From Ridgeia piscesae (taxonomy: Eukaryota > Annelida > Polychaeta > Sabellida > Siboglinidae): DNA of 64,000 nt. The notes under the pieces were generated by a model. That model saw only the letters and a list, made by a program, of their open reading frames with translations. It was not told the origin of the DNA and did no database searches. Positions 42,001 through 53,370 of this stretch are shown here, piece by piece; the stretch's first letter is position 1, and each line of letters opens with the position of its first letter. The DNA is taken from contig JAODUO010000434.1 in the NCBI GenBank assembly GCA_025642075.2, forward strand, positions 71,001-135,000, read 5' to 3'. The translations under genes and the position numbers were made by a program.

Positions 42001-45000
42001 GTCGTTGGAAAAATGAGTGTGTGATCCAATCGTCTTGCACCAAATACAATTCAGATTTTCCTTTTCTGCAGTAAAAAGATTTTGTTAGTATTTGTTGGTT
42101 GTTTCCCAACATCTCCACACAGAAATTTAAATAAGGCAAAAAGACAGTTTTTGTATAAAATTCATTTACTATTTCTACCAAGTAGATGACTGCATCTATG
42201 CATTATAGCAGTACTTTTTGAAAGCTTTGATTGTGCATATTGTATATGAGCTTTCCAATTTAGAAGTTCATCAATAAACAACTCAAAAACTTTGTGACCC
42301 TTAGTCTTTCGATATTAACATTTTGCAGTTTTATACTGATTTCTTTGTTCAGCATACGACTTCCGAATAGCATATAATTGGTTTTAGTTACGTTCACAGT
42401 TAATTTATTTACTGCAAGCCATACGTATAATTTTTCCAATACATAACATATTGTTTCATTTACTCTACTGATATTACTATTTGCATGAAAAATATTAGTA
42501 TCTGCAAAGAGGATGAATTTACTAGATGAGATATGTTACACAAATCATTAATATATAGAATAAATAAACATCATCTACAGGAAGCACGGACACGATAAAC
42601 ATCAACACACGTGGCAGACACGATACCATCTACGATAATAGTATCGACATGATAACAGATCACATACCCGTAGCACATACACGATAACACGTCACCTACA
42701 TGTCGCACAGACACGATAATAGGCCTACATCTCACCTCGCATGTCCCACAGAAGCGTCGCTTTTCGGCTAACGGACCGTCCAAGTCTTTTATCGAAGCCG
42801 CGTCTTTTCCCACCATTGTTGAAATCGTACACGCACCTGGAGGTCGAACGAAAACATGTCACACAGTGTAATGGGGTTCCACAAATCCACGTTAGTCGCT
42901 AGAGGCGCCAATACGCAACTAGACCCTAGTTGCTTATCAGCGCCTCTAGCGACTAGCGGGATTTGATTGTATGTTTTGCTGAAAGCTTGTTTAAATCATC
43001 CTCAATTAGCCATTGACCGTGCAGGGCTAGCCAGCGATAGCTTGTATGTGGGTAACTGGGCATGCCGTATGTGTGGTCAATAGACAGAACAGCATACCGT
43101 ATGTGTGGTCAATAGAACGAACAGCCAAAACACCGCCATCTTGGCACTGAATTCAATCGAACGTCCCGCGACGTTTCATCGACTGTAACTGTACATTAAT
43201 GTAGACTTTATGCTTTCATACTGACGGACATGTTATACGATATCAATATTTAACTATGTGTGAAGACGTAGCAGTCTCGTGTGATGCATACGGCGAGCTG
43301 TAGATGGTTTTAAACATCCTTTCCGGCATCGAGCCAGCACACCTTTCGTCGGGCCACCAGTCGACGTTCCATCGGCTGTAAATGTACATTAATGTACATA
43401 GTATACTTTCACATTGACGGACATGTCAGACGGTATCCATATTTAGCTATGTGTAAGGCTTCGGAGTCATGCGAGTTCAACAGCTGATTGTAGGATGATT
43501 TAAACAAGCATTCCGCAAAATCTTCCGCAAAACGGTGTCGCATTTTACACACGCTCAAAGACCCCAGTTGCCTCAGGGCGCCCTCTGTCGGATTAGTTAT
43601 TGCGGTACCTCATTGTTGACATTTCAGGAATTAGCTCTATCGTGTTCGTACAACTGATTACGATTTGTAGTTATACGTACGCTATAACTCCTCCACATAA
43701 AGCAAACCACGTGTCGACCGTTAACTTGCCCAACTACCCTGACCCTGTCTTCTTCCGGGCCTTCCCGGGTTCACGAACTTTTCAAATCGGCATTATCTAG
43801 TCTAGTCTGCGCTAGGTCAATGCAGTATGCACTGAGGAATGGCCATTTTATTAACGTTACATAAACCGAAATCGTCCATCTTTTCAACACAATTTCCAGT
43901 TGATCAGCATACCGCATACAATTGTAAAGAAATTCCCGACACACAATGACCTTGGTTTCACATAATATGCAGGCATGCAATTTTTTTATTATTTCAATGG
44001 CCGGATCTGGCGGACCGGTAACTTAGATAAAAATATGTTTTTAATAATATAGTGCCCAACAATGCCAATGCGGCATGCACTGTGTATAGTAGCAAGTGCG
44101 GTAAGTTAGACATCCGTTTATTTTGCAGTTGCACATATATTTCCTTAGCAACAGTTAAAAAGGTAGTTTAACTTAGAATGCGAAAAGTCAATTTAAAGGG
44201 CAAAAAAAGACAACGGTTTCGTATCATACACTTAATAGAGTTTATACAAACTAACAATTTCCACGTATACTAAATTTTTTAACGTCAGCGGTTTACTCAG
44301 AATGTGACCTTAAAGTCTAAAAATCTAACGAAATCCATGATGGCCTAGACACCACCATCTTAATCGGTGACGTATTCGTTTGACTTTGCCTGGCCTATAA
44401 GCGCGCGGCATTCTAGGTCTCTGCTGAGGCCGGTCAGCTTCCTGCGACGTCACTACGGCACACAACAACTTCGAGTCTTCGTTTAGTTGGCGATATAGCA
44501 GCTGCTTAGACGTAAATCTGTGGCCAACAAGTAATTATGAAGTAGACATATATTACCAGTTGATGGAACAAGATCCAACAAAACGTCGCCGACCGTCGTC
44601 TTCTTAAACCCGGGGCAGTGCTGACAATATTTAGCCATGGATGGACCTAAACTTCTAAAGGCTAAACGTCGAAGCAACGCATATATCAAGCTGGCCGAGA
44701 CATCAATGATCAGATCGCAAGAAGGTTAGTATAATGTACTATTTTTTCTGTGGTATAACGTTTGTATTTAATTGTGTTTTTTACAGACGTCAAGCACATG
44801 TAACGTTTTTATGGTGTTAAAAGTAGTTTTGACCTCCGTAGACCGGCTATCGATTGACGATGCCGATGGCTCGAGCATCGATGTGTTGACGATGCCCGAT
44901 GCCGATGTCCCTCGATGACAGCTAATCTGTTTTTACGGTATCACGTCCACATGTGTAAAGACTAAGATATACTTGAACCAAGCTAGGACAAAAGCACAAT

Positions 45001-48000
45001 TTATATCATCGCAGAATTTAGTACAATGCAGAATAAATAATGTTGCCTTTAGAAGAAACTTGAATAACTGAACTTGAACATGACACGTCTCATGGGTGAT
45101 AATATGTCATCGGCGGAGGGACCGTGGCCTTGGATTGTCGTTGGCACTTCTTCTTAAATTCAGTAAGTTAACTAACCGCTCATAGTGACATAGACATTTT
45201 TTCCCATCGATGTGAATGTAGGCTATGTCAGAGTAAGGTGACATTGATCAATACAGCTAGTAAAGCTTATGATCAATGTGTTCAGATATGTGCTAAGAAA
45301 TAATGAAAATGTTATGATGCTGAAAACTAGAAATTCAGTCAGTATTTATTTAAACATTAAGTTTTTACAAAGTTTTGTTAGTTGCATTTTTCTGTTAGTT
45401 TCCAATTATGAGATTCACATCTGATTATATTTATCATAATTTTATCAAGTTTCTGCATGCACTTTGACACCCCACTTTCAAAATTAGTTTCACCTTCGAG
45501 TAGCAGTATTTATGACTGTTTAATGGCTGGTGGAATTCAATGATTGTTTGAAATCCATGGACAGTTGCTGCATGCATGTTTCAAACTAAATCTTCATTTA
45601 AACTACTCATTTTATCTGCAACAAGTTGTGTTTATTTTGATGTTTTATTAGCTTTTTAGATGTGACGTCGGTATCCACTGGTTAAAGATCTATTGTCACC
45701 TGTAAGTGATAATTGAAAAAGATATGTTTTATTTTAGATAATTATAGAGTGAAAATTCATACACTTGATTGATATTGTCTGCTGCATTCTCACAATATGG
45801 CTGTTTCTCACTTTCTGGTAATCTCATATGAATAACCAGAGGAAATGCCAATTAGGTGATGATGCAATGAATTATTTCACGTTCCTTTGTTGTTGGTTAC
45901 AGAAAACAATGATTGTCACTCCTGTATCACATTGTGGCATCCATACGCATGTGCATACGCTGCAATTGCATGTGCATACGACAATGTATCTGGAGCAAAG
46001 TTCAGCAGCATTCAATGCCCTGCCTGAAGTCAGTCATCACAGCACGGCACTTTCTGGGAGCCATTCCCTAGCTCACTAAATTCTGTCATACTGGACAGGT
46101 GGAGGTATATCAGAGTTACCTGCCCCAAGAGACAGCACTTCTATGAAGGTATGACAGCAGTCGTAACTACAAGGGGACTTTTGCGACAAGGGGACTTTTG
46201 CGATAAGTTGCATTTGAATCCTTGCTTGTACAGTTCTCTTCACATTGCACCAAGCTGTATAAAGTAGCACATAGTAATTGCAGTATTGCTTCACATTTCT
46301 AAGATAATACAGGTATGGCATTTGAATGAACTCCTAGTAACTGTGTCATGGGGGACAAAACACAGCTGTAAACAGTTACTGTGTACATTTATGAATACAG
46401 CTACTTGTGTAATTAATAACTTCTCTGTTTTTGATAAAATAAAATAAATAACAAGTCATTATCACTGAATGTATTAAAATATAATATAAAAATACATAAA
46501 AATACAGTCACTGTATATACATGATACAAAGTGAAACATTAAGATTAGAACAACAAGTGATAATTGGGAGTGGAATGTGATAGTGGAATTCCTGGTCAAT
46601 GTGTTGTTATTTAACTTATGGTTACCAATTTGGCTAATGTTTGGTTACTAAAACAATGACTTCTTGCATGATTATCAAATGAAATTACAAACAAATTAGT
46701 ACATGTTTATAACCATGTAGAAAAACGTTTCAAAGTTGTCTAATTACTAATCAGTTAATGCAAGCACTATATTCATTGTAGGAATGAAATCACGATTGAT
46801 GTTATCTGCTCTTGCGGGGAACTATCGGCCACGTCCTGTCCCAGGCATCCCTGTTAACACAGATGTCATCTTCGAGAAACAATGATTAAACTGGAGGTTG
46901 CGCAACAGAACACAAGTCCGACATAACCGTCTCTACCCATGCTGATGAGCCACATAATGCATGTGGTGATGGGAAAAGTTACACTGCCACTAATCACTGT
47001 ACCAACAGGGGTTGCTTGATCGGGGCAAATGTGCCAAAACCGAGTAAGGAAGATCTGCGGACTGCATGGCTCAATCGTTTTGTACACTAGTCAAGTCTTC
47101 GAGAGCAAAGTGATATCCCTCGTGCTGCTCTCCAAGCGAGGACAGGGAACTTTGTCCTGATTAGGTGGCTGGTGCATGCTGGCAGTACTCGATGAACACT
47201 CCGGCCCAACTTGTTGTGAACCCACCAGTAGACTGCCTATAGACAGCCCACCTGAGCAACCTGAAATAAACGTGTTCAGATAAATATACATATGACATTG
47301 TAAATAAGATGAAAATTAATCAATGATCCTTTTAATTTAAAATATATCATTAAAGACAAACCCCATTTCAAACATGTGGTGCTTTTTAAGAAATAAAATA
47401 AATATGTGGCAGTATTAGAGCATATTGCATCAAATGTTGACAATATGCACTTTTAAATCGCTGTGTGGCATTAGAAACCATTGAGGATCTATTTCTATAA
47501 TTTGGAATAAAATGAATTAGGGTATTGCTAGTAAGCTCAAGAAATGTTTATTAATTTGATTGAACCATTCTGAAAGCTGTCAAACATAAACATCTTGTCT
47601 AAAACCTCTAATGACAACTCCAGTCCCTGCATTCACATATTTGGGTTGTCATATTCACATCTCATAATGGATAACCAGAGGAAATGTCAATTAGATTATA
47701 ATTGTGAAAAGACTAGGCACTATAATTTACTCTATGATCCATTCTATACTTTGGGCAGTAGTAGGAACTATGCACTATGTTCACAAATTTACCTGCCATT
47801 TTCACTACATAGAAATCATAATGGTTCCATGTGTTGTATCTATATGTAATGATAACTGTTATTTTTTATTTATAGTGTTACTTTGTTTGATGTTGTATTG
47901 TTGCTTCTTATTTGATGCATTAACGTTTATTGCAACATAATTATATACAATGTATGCACATTATACTTACTTGTTTGTTGATGGATCTAGTTGCCAGTTA

Positions 48001-49996
48001 TCTATCTGTATATGGTTCAGTGCAACCAATACATTCCGAAGCACCAGTTGCTCGAAGCAGAGAATTTCAAATCCGACTTTTCGTAATACACAGCAGTCCA
48101 CCTGTAATACAAAATCGAACATTAAGAAATGTTTTATGTGAATCATTGCAAACATGGATTATTATTCTGAATGAACATAATTTCACAAAGCATGAATTCT
48201 GACACATTTCCTTTATTCATCTCGTCACTACTATCTCTGGGTTCTTTGAAACAAACTCATTATCTATGTTTATATATGACTCCATAAGATGAGAAGATAA
48301 CCCTGCAGTTTATGTTCAAATAAAATAATCGTAACTGCCTGCCATTGCTGTGTAGGCTGTGCATTTAGATCATGATATATGAATCAATATAGCTGCTGTT
48401 ATTACAAATGTGATGAGTGTCCACACCTGGGGGATGCAAAAAAACAGCAAGGTATTGACTATTCATTTGTATGGATTCTTTCCACAATTGATACACCTGC
48501 ACAATTGTGGGACCTGATTCATTTAATTTCATTGGAACTATTCCTTACAATTTATGTTAAATGATAAACCCCACCAAGTCTTAACAAATGTGTTATTATC
48601 ATAAAACGTAATAAGTGACACATACTTAGTCTAATAGTTGAATGCGGCAAGCCTGAGCCTGAGGTCACTGAGGTGACCCGGCTGGCCCAAGCTAAGCGAT
48701 CATATTTCGCTTGTCATAATAATACGATCATTACGCAGTCCGGACCTCAGGATAATAATATTTAAGCAATAACAATAATAGACAACTTAATATTTACCTT
48801 CATCAATATGCTCCGCGCGTTGCCGAGTTGCAGCCATTTCATGACAGCAGACAAACTTGTCACCGCATCAACAAATTGGTTCGAGTTGACACCGTTTCTG
48901 CTAGTTTTGTTTGTGTACGTTCAGCTTCCCGTGTGTCTTTCTTTTCGTGGTCACTCGCGTCTAGTGAATATCTTCCAATACGTGCCTTTGTCTTTGCGGC
49001 TGGAATCTATATCCAGATACTTCTGCATCCGTTAAATGATCCGATTTAGATCATGCATAACAAACACGCCATTTTTTTTTCTCTGCGCACAGCGCCTCCA
49101 GACGGATTTATGAATAACTAATCTGTGGAGAAGCCTAAGCTTACTGACGTCATTCTTCGTCGACAATGGTGTAGCTCATAGTATTTCGATGGCTGGGTGT
49201 TCAAAAATATTTTTCAGGTAAACGGCTGGCGTTAAAAGATTGAGTATATGTGGAAATTGTTACTTTATATTAACTCTATTAGGTGTACGCCACGAAACCG
49301 TTGCCTTTTTTGCCCTTTAACGATATAGTGCAGGCCTCCTGGAAGTACGTGAAAGTTTGACTTATTAAAGTATAAGAAGAGCTAATATTCAAAGGAAATC
49401 AAGACATTAGCTAAACTCCACCAACAAACCTTATGCTATAAATAACTCATAGTTCCACCATTACAACCACAGGAGCGGCAAATGTACTACAGAGAACGGT
49501 GACGTCACATCTCGGAATCTCGAAAGCGCGGAAAAAATATGCATTTTCAAAAAATGCGACTTACTTAATAAAATGTGGCATTTCTAATTTATTAAACTTT
49601 TATGATTTATTTGGCTTAGTGCACATGGAAATATATAGCAGGATGTAATATCAAACGAATTATAAGAAAAAGTGTTTTTATTTTAAGTAAAGATATAGAG
49701 GAACCTCAGTATTAATGTCGGCCTCGAGACAGGAACCCACTGACGGAATCTGCGCAACTTTGCGTCATTTTTGCCGCGTTTCGAGTTTCGGATCGGGCCA
49801 AATAAATGGCGTAAGCATTTAAATAAGTACCATCTCTACAGTATCGGGTTTAACTGCAGGGCCAAGCAAGAGGATTACATTACAGCGGCATCAAACTTTC
49901 TTGGCTCTATGCGGAGAAGTGCGTAGTAGACACTACTGTACAGCGACATCATCACGACGATGACGAACGAGACGAACGGGTGCTTCTTGAATACAC
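38708..49996 (-). CDS. DHHC-family membrane protein with degenerate catalytic motif, copy 1 (partial)
   Basis: Three minus-strand exons were recognised: 49884-49996 (37 codons, hydrophobic FVIVVMMSLYSSVYYALL), 42736-42836 (zinc-finger start KRRFCGTCE) and 38708-39061 (ARHCFKCGHCYYKMVNHSY, then LHRCITADN, membrane segments MIFLVLSNLVSVIFFSVLV and LLPLIVGHYVLDVINVI, stop TAG at 38708-38710). This is the C-x2-C...HC-x2-C-x2-C cysteine-rich domain of protein S-acyltransferases, but the DHHC tetrad reads NHSY, so the acyl-accepting cysteine is absent. Exons 2 and 3 join in phase 0. Exon 1 ends in phase 0 while exon 2 needs phase 1, so at least one exon is unseen. The N-terminus was not found. Likely a non-catalytic paralogue or a decayed gene. 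Confidence 0.65.
39172..41545. repeat. 31-bp minisatellite inside the DHHC-like intron, copy 1
   Basis: Unit (plus strand) CACGATAACACTAACCTACA plus CGTAGCACTGA, about 75 units with variants (ACAGACACG, ACATACATG). On the gene's strand related units begin a few bases after the exon 2 donor (42735 downward, GTGAGATGTAGGCC, then GACATGTAGGTGACGTG). The far end near 39172-39183 repeats a donor-like GAG-GTGAGAC. The array therefore grew from sequence next to the 5' splice site. Confidence 0.93.
41600..42562 (-). mobile_element. Decayed non-LTR reverse transcriptase fragment, copy 1
   Basis: On the minus strand, frames shifted against each other give FILYINDLCNIS, KFILFADTNIF (one D of FADD lost), VTKTNYMLFGSRMLNKEI, FLPYLNFCVEMLGN and IPLNYIMRKYVYLCYTLK. 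This is the palm and thumb of a LINE protein. Frameshifts and stops make it a pseudogene. It interrupts the 31-bp array, which resumes at 42563. A different family from the LINE at 33045. Confidence 0.75.
42736..42836 (-). CDS. DHHC-like zinc-finger exon, copy 1
   Basis: 101 bp: two bases plus 33 codons, acceptor GACCTCCAG, donor GAG-GTGAGA. It encodes SIKDLDGPLAEKRRFCGTCE. Together with the next exon it gives the spacing F-C-x2-C-x(10)-H-C of DHHC proteins. The same exon is intact in copy 2 (62872-62972). Confidence 0.7.
42893..42960. repeat. Long hairpin near the DHHC-like exon
   Basis: AGTCGCTAGAGGCGC and GCGCCTCTAGCGACT are perfect arms, with an inner pair GCAACTAG/CTAGTTGC. In copy 2 the right arm is gone and AACTAACGTGGATTT follows directly, pairing with the outer AAATCCACGTTAGTT. 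Together they suggest a palindromic element in two states of decay. Confidence 0.75.
43163..43470 (+). repeat. ~200-bp direct tandem duplication, present only in copy 1
   Basis: 43163-43265 (ACGTTTCATCGACTGTAACT, then ACATTAATGTAGACTTTATG) matches 43366-43468 (ACGTTCCATCGGCTGTAAAT, then ACATTAATGTACATAGTAT) with scattered changes. Confidence 0.75.
44637..46884 (+). CDS. Possible small plus-strand gene inside the TTAA element
   Basis: A start at 44637 opens MDGPKLLKAKRRSNAYIKLA and ends at a donor after 44724 (GAAG then GTTAGT, phase 1). Candidate downstream exons are 46099-46148 (phase-compatible, GGISELPAPRDSTS) and 46782-46884 (MKSRLMLSALAGNYRPR, stop TGA near 46882). Exon 1 joined directly to the last gives about 62 residues. 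No similarity recognised. Splicing is guessed from consensus only. Confidence 0.25.
47071..48101 (-). pseudogene. P2X7 C-terminal (ballast)-domain-like gene fragment
   Basis: Exon 47971-48101 (acceptor TTGTATTACAG, donor AACAA-GTAAGTA) encodes VDCCVLRKVGFEILCFEQLV then LRNVLVALNHIQIDNWQLD. The next exon, 47071-47260, continues LLRWAVYRQ, then in a shifted frame YWWVHNKLGRSVHRVLPACT and LIRTKFP, then in a third frame SLGEQHEGYHFALEDLTS and a stop. The order CC...L-VL...STN-LR-A-YR...LP-C...IR-KFP...GQ--G-F is that of the cytosolic ballast domain of P2X7 receptors and of standalone invertebrate relatives. Two frameshifts make this copy broken. A candidate first exon is 48798-48837 (MAATRQRAEHIDEG, donor GTAAAT), but the phase does not join, so a middle exon with the CxC zinc ligands is missing or unseen. 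Confidence 0.7.
49884..49996 (-). CDS. DHHC-like transmembrane exon, copy 1
   Basis: 113 bp on the minus strand between acceptor GTGTGCAG and donor GCT-GTAATG. It encodes VFKKHPFVSFVIVVMMSLYS and SVYYALLRIEPRKFDAA, a membrane helix with basic flanks. The copy 2 exon (63557-63669) differs by one residue (R to S) with several silent changes, which supports a coding role. Confidence 0.6.
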
Positions 49997-50724
49997 CTGC
50001 ACACTGACGTCAAGTTAAATCTACTCGTGTCGGAACCAGAACATGTTTAGTCTTTCGTCGACTATAAGGCAGCGATGACAAATTTTAATAAAATCAAGAC
50101 ATGACAACCGCAGTGATTGAAACAATCAGCTGAAGTTGTTTGCCGTCATCAATAAAACAATGATGTCCGTGGGAAGATATTGCCACTCTGACTAACACGG
50201 CTGTTTTCACAGGACTAACTAAATCCACACATGGTCATCCACGACACATTTACTTTCTAAGTGAACCTTGAAACTGAATGAGAATAAGCAAACCTTCTGG
50301 TTCTTTGAACGATTGATTTTTAAAATAACATGAAGTTGATTAACAGTGTGACACTATCGTGACGTCTCATCCCTTAATACTGTCAAAAACACGGTATGGC
50401 CATCGTCGTAAGCCAGGGGGCGCTGCGGCTGATTACGTCACCACCAGCTTTTACTACCCTGGCAAATCCTTTAAAAAACTTGTCTTTTAACGTTAGCCAA
50501 TGAAATCGCCCACGAGGAGTGTGGTCGGTCTGCGGTCGCACGACAATATAATTGTAGGTAATTTCAGCCGCATGTCGCTCGTGTTACACGCAATGTTTAG
50601 GACGCGATAAGATCATTATAGTGGGATTCCACCAGTCGTGTATCGTCTTCAAATTGGGACGGGTATTTGCGCTCTTCCCACGGCTGACGCAATATCGACT
50701 GGCGTAGTAAATTTCAACAGTTCG

Positions 50725-51125
50725 ACTCTGCTCACTACCTAGCCTCGACTAACCAGGCTCCGTGAGGTGGCATCACTTTTAAGCCCCTCAACTCTGCCTG
50801 GGAATCTAATGCTCTGCATTTGTAACCGCCAAGGTAGCCTGGCTTAACCGACTGTCTTTTTATCGAATAATGCTGTATTATAAAAACTATTCAAAATTAA
50901 ACTGATATTAATACAAAATAAATAGAAATACAAATTTGGAGTTGTTTATAAAAATAGAAATGACGGCAGGATTAACCAGTATCCGTGAGGTGGCAGCATT
51001 GTTTAGATCACGCGGATAAAATTATTCGAAAGCCAGCAGAATCACCAGACTGTCTTCTCGACGTAGTTCCGCAGCCGACCGACAGTCGGTTCAGCGAGAC
51101 TACTCACTACCACGGTTAACGGAGA
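50725..51125 (-). mobile_element. Dispersed repeat R1, full-length reverse copy
   Basis: The reverse complement matches 6926-7312 along its whole length (AGTCTCGCTGAACCGACTG, AATGCTGCCACCTCACGGA, ATTTGTATTTCTATTTA). GGTAGTGAGTAGTCTCG and GGTAGTGAGCAGAGTCG lie at its two ends. Confidence 0.75.
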
Positions 51126-51407
51126 CGATCAGCCAGAGTACAGCAGCTCTGCGCAGCGATCCCTGGCTTGCGAGGATGGGTATGAACTTAAATTACTGGT
51201 AAACCAAAGGTAATGTATGTTGCCAACTTATACATCCAACGGAAGTAATGCAAAATAACTATTAGCAACTACAGTAACGAACATCGTGTCAGAATCTTGT
51301 CAGAGGTACAGTTAAAAACATACGCACACACGCCCACGTTAACCTATATTTGGAAGTGAAGCATAACGTTTTTTTACACACTGGATACTTGTTTTTGTCG
51401 AATTCTG

Positions 51408-51673
51408 GGGATCATTTCACTCAGACAAAGATCTCTTAAGGAAAACTTATTATTAAACAAAATCCGTTGTTAAATTAATACTTATTTTTTCAAAACGCAA
51501 ATAATATCCGCTGTCGTATTACTGTTTCCATGACACACCAGTGACAATGTTCCGCGGCGCGTCGCGGTGTTGACGGTTTTCAGGTATTCAAGATCAGTAT
51601 TAAAGATCAAAATTGATTATAAATGGCAAAAACGGATTTAAGCGCTCCTTACAAGGTTAGTGAAATGGTCTCC
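51408..51673. mobile_element. MITE family R2, second copy
   Basis: Starts GGGATCATTTCACTCAGAC and ends GGTTAGTGAAATGGTCTCC. The inner match to 12297-12574 includes CTGTCGTATTACTGTTTCC and ATGACACACCAGTGACAATG. Confidence 0.75.
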
Positions 51674-52072
51674 TATTCGCACTGAATGGTTCCGCGGTCC
51701 ATTTTAGCCGACTTTCCTGCAATATGAAATCATAAACCCATCACAAACCTAGTGATACTACTCAACTGATATGCAAAGGATACCATACAGCAAGTATTGG
51801 TATATGACGTACAGAGTGTACACGCACCCCGCCGCATACAGTCCCGCTGTGATGGGGTTGGTCCACCTGGAACACGTCGCAGACAACAGAAAGAAGAACA
51901 CTATCTTATGGAAACTTCACGAACGCCTCACCTGGAAGAAACCGGCGCTATATCAGACGTCACCATTGGTGTACTGTGTCAATATAGCCGAACAATCTTA
52001 GCGATAGTCCACATGGAACACGTCGCAGACAGCAGAAAGAAGAATACCAAAACGATTTGGAAATGGTGGCGT

Positions 52073-52655
<583 letters not shown>

Positions 52656-52794
52656 GATGAATTAGCGCAAATCAAGTGGCTGATTTTGATGGAACATTCT
52701 GGGATGCAACTGAATTCTGAAAGAAGAAGAATACCGAACAAATCGACTATAAAAAGACTGAGGAGGTGAAACTGCTCAGTTCAGTTCATGTTGG

Positions 52795-53370
52795 CCACTG
52801 GGGTCGATCATTTCTGGTTTCAGCTATCCTTCTTCATGTCCCACGGTTTACCGTTGCCGACTTTAGGCCTATGCCCTGTAGGCCTACATCATCATTGGAA
52901 CAGTCTTCTCCTCTTGGCCATTCCATCATTCATGTGCCGGTTGTCACAAGATCATCCTGGATGCCATTGTATCGTCTTCTTATTGTTTCGGTGAATTTAC
53001 ACATTCCATCGTATAGTCTGTTGGGCAGATATTATTGACAGTATTGCGACACCAAGCATTCTGGTGTAACACCCGTCTAGCTGTTTGTTATGTTTTTTGT
53101 TACATTCCAACTTCCGCACCCTTACAGCAACATAGACTCGGTTGTTGCGTTCAACAATCTCTGTTTGATTTGGTGTAACGGTGTGGACTTCCATACGTGG
53201 TTTAGTTGGTTGAATGCTCTCCATGCCATTGCCTTCCGAATCTTGATGTCTTTGTCTGTTGGTCAGACTCAGGAGCCAAGCTATTTGTAATCTTCAACCT
53301 TCTCTAAAACATCTCCTCCCATGGAAATGATGTTGGTGTTATCTAATTGTTTGAATGAAATAGGCTAAGA
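52795..53370 (-). mobile_element. Decayed second-type LINE reverse transcriptase tail
   Basis: The minus strand in mixed frames gives VLEKVEDYKYLGS, DKDIKIRKAMAWRAFNQLN, VWKSTPLHQIKQRLL, NATTESMLL and QLDGCYTRMLGVA. These are the post-catalytic phrases (VEDYKYLGSW, LDGCYTRMLR) of a widespread LINE group. Several frameshifts. It ends just before the ATC/GTC microsatellite (53449-53482) and copy 2 of the duplication. Confidence 0.75.

Larger units (their letters stand above)
44197..49316. mobile_element. 5,120-bp TTAA-flanked element with terminal inverted repeats
   Basis: TTAA at 44193-44196 and 49317-49320 flanks inverted termini. The left end starts AGGGCAAAAAAAGACAACGG; the right end, read inward, starts AGGGCAAAAAAGGCAACGG. 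Similarity continues for about 110 bases (TTTCGT, TACACYTAATAGAGTT, AACAATTTCCAC, then TTTTAACG-CAGC-GTTTAC). TTAA duplications are typical of piggyBac and Kolobok DNA transposons. No transposase was recognised, so it looks non-autonomous. Inside are P2X7-C-terminal-like exons on the minus strand and small exon-like segments on the plus strand. A 37-bp phrase (ATAACCAGAGGAAATG) occurs at 45831 and 47669. Confidence 0.8.
34760..50345. repeat. Large direct duplication, copy 1
   Basis: From CGTTCCGGATGACGTAATAC at 34760 the sequence matches copy 2 (from 53546) in order: 34760-37893 with 53546-57720; 37894-39180 with 59539-60626; the 31-bp array; 41987-43162 with 62128-63240; and 49569-50340 with 63241-64000. 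Unmatched in copy 1: 43163-49568 and about 41545-41986. Identity outside arrays looks well above 90 percent. Both copies carry DHHC-like exons on the minus strand. Confidence 0.9.

Noticed and set aside
48379..48564. Plus-strand frame with YKCDECPHLGD inside the TTAA element
   Set aside because: Looks like a zinc knuckle, but it lies opposite the P2X7-like gene and has no second Cys/His pair or splice support.
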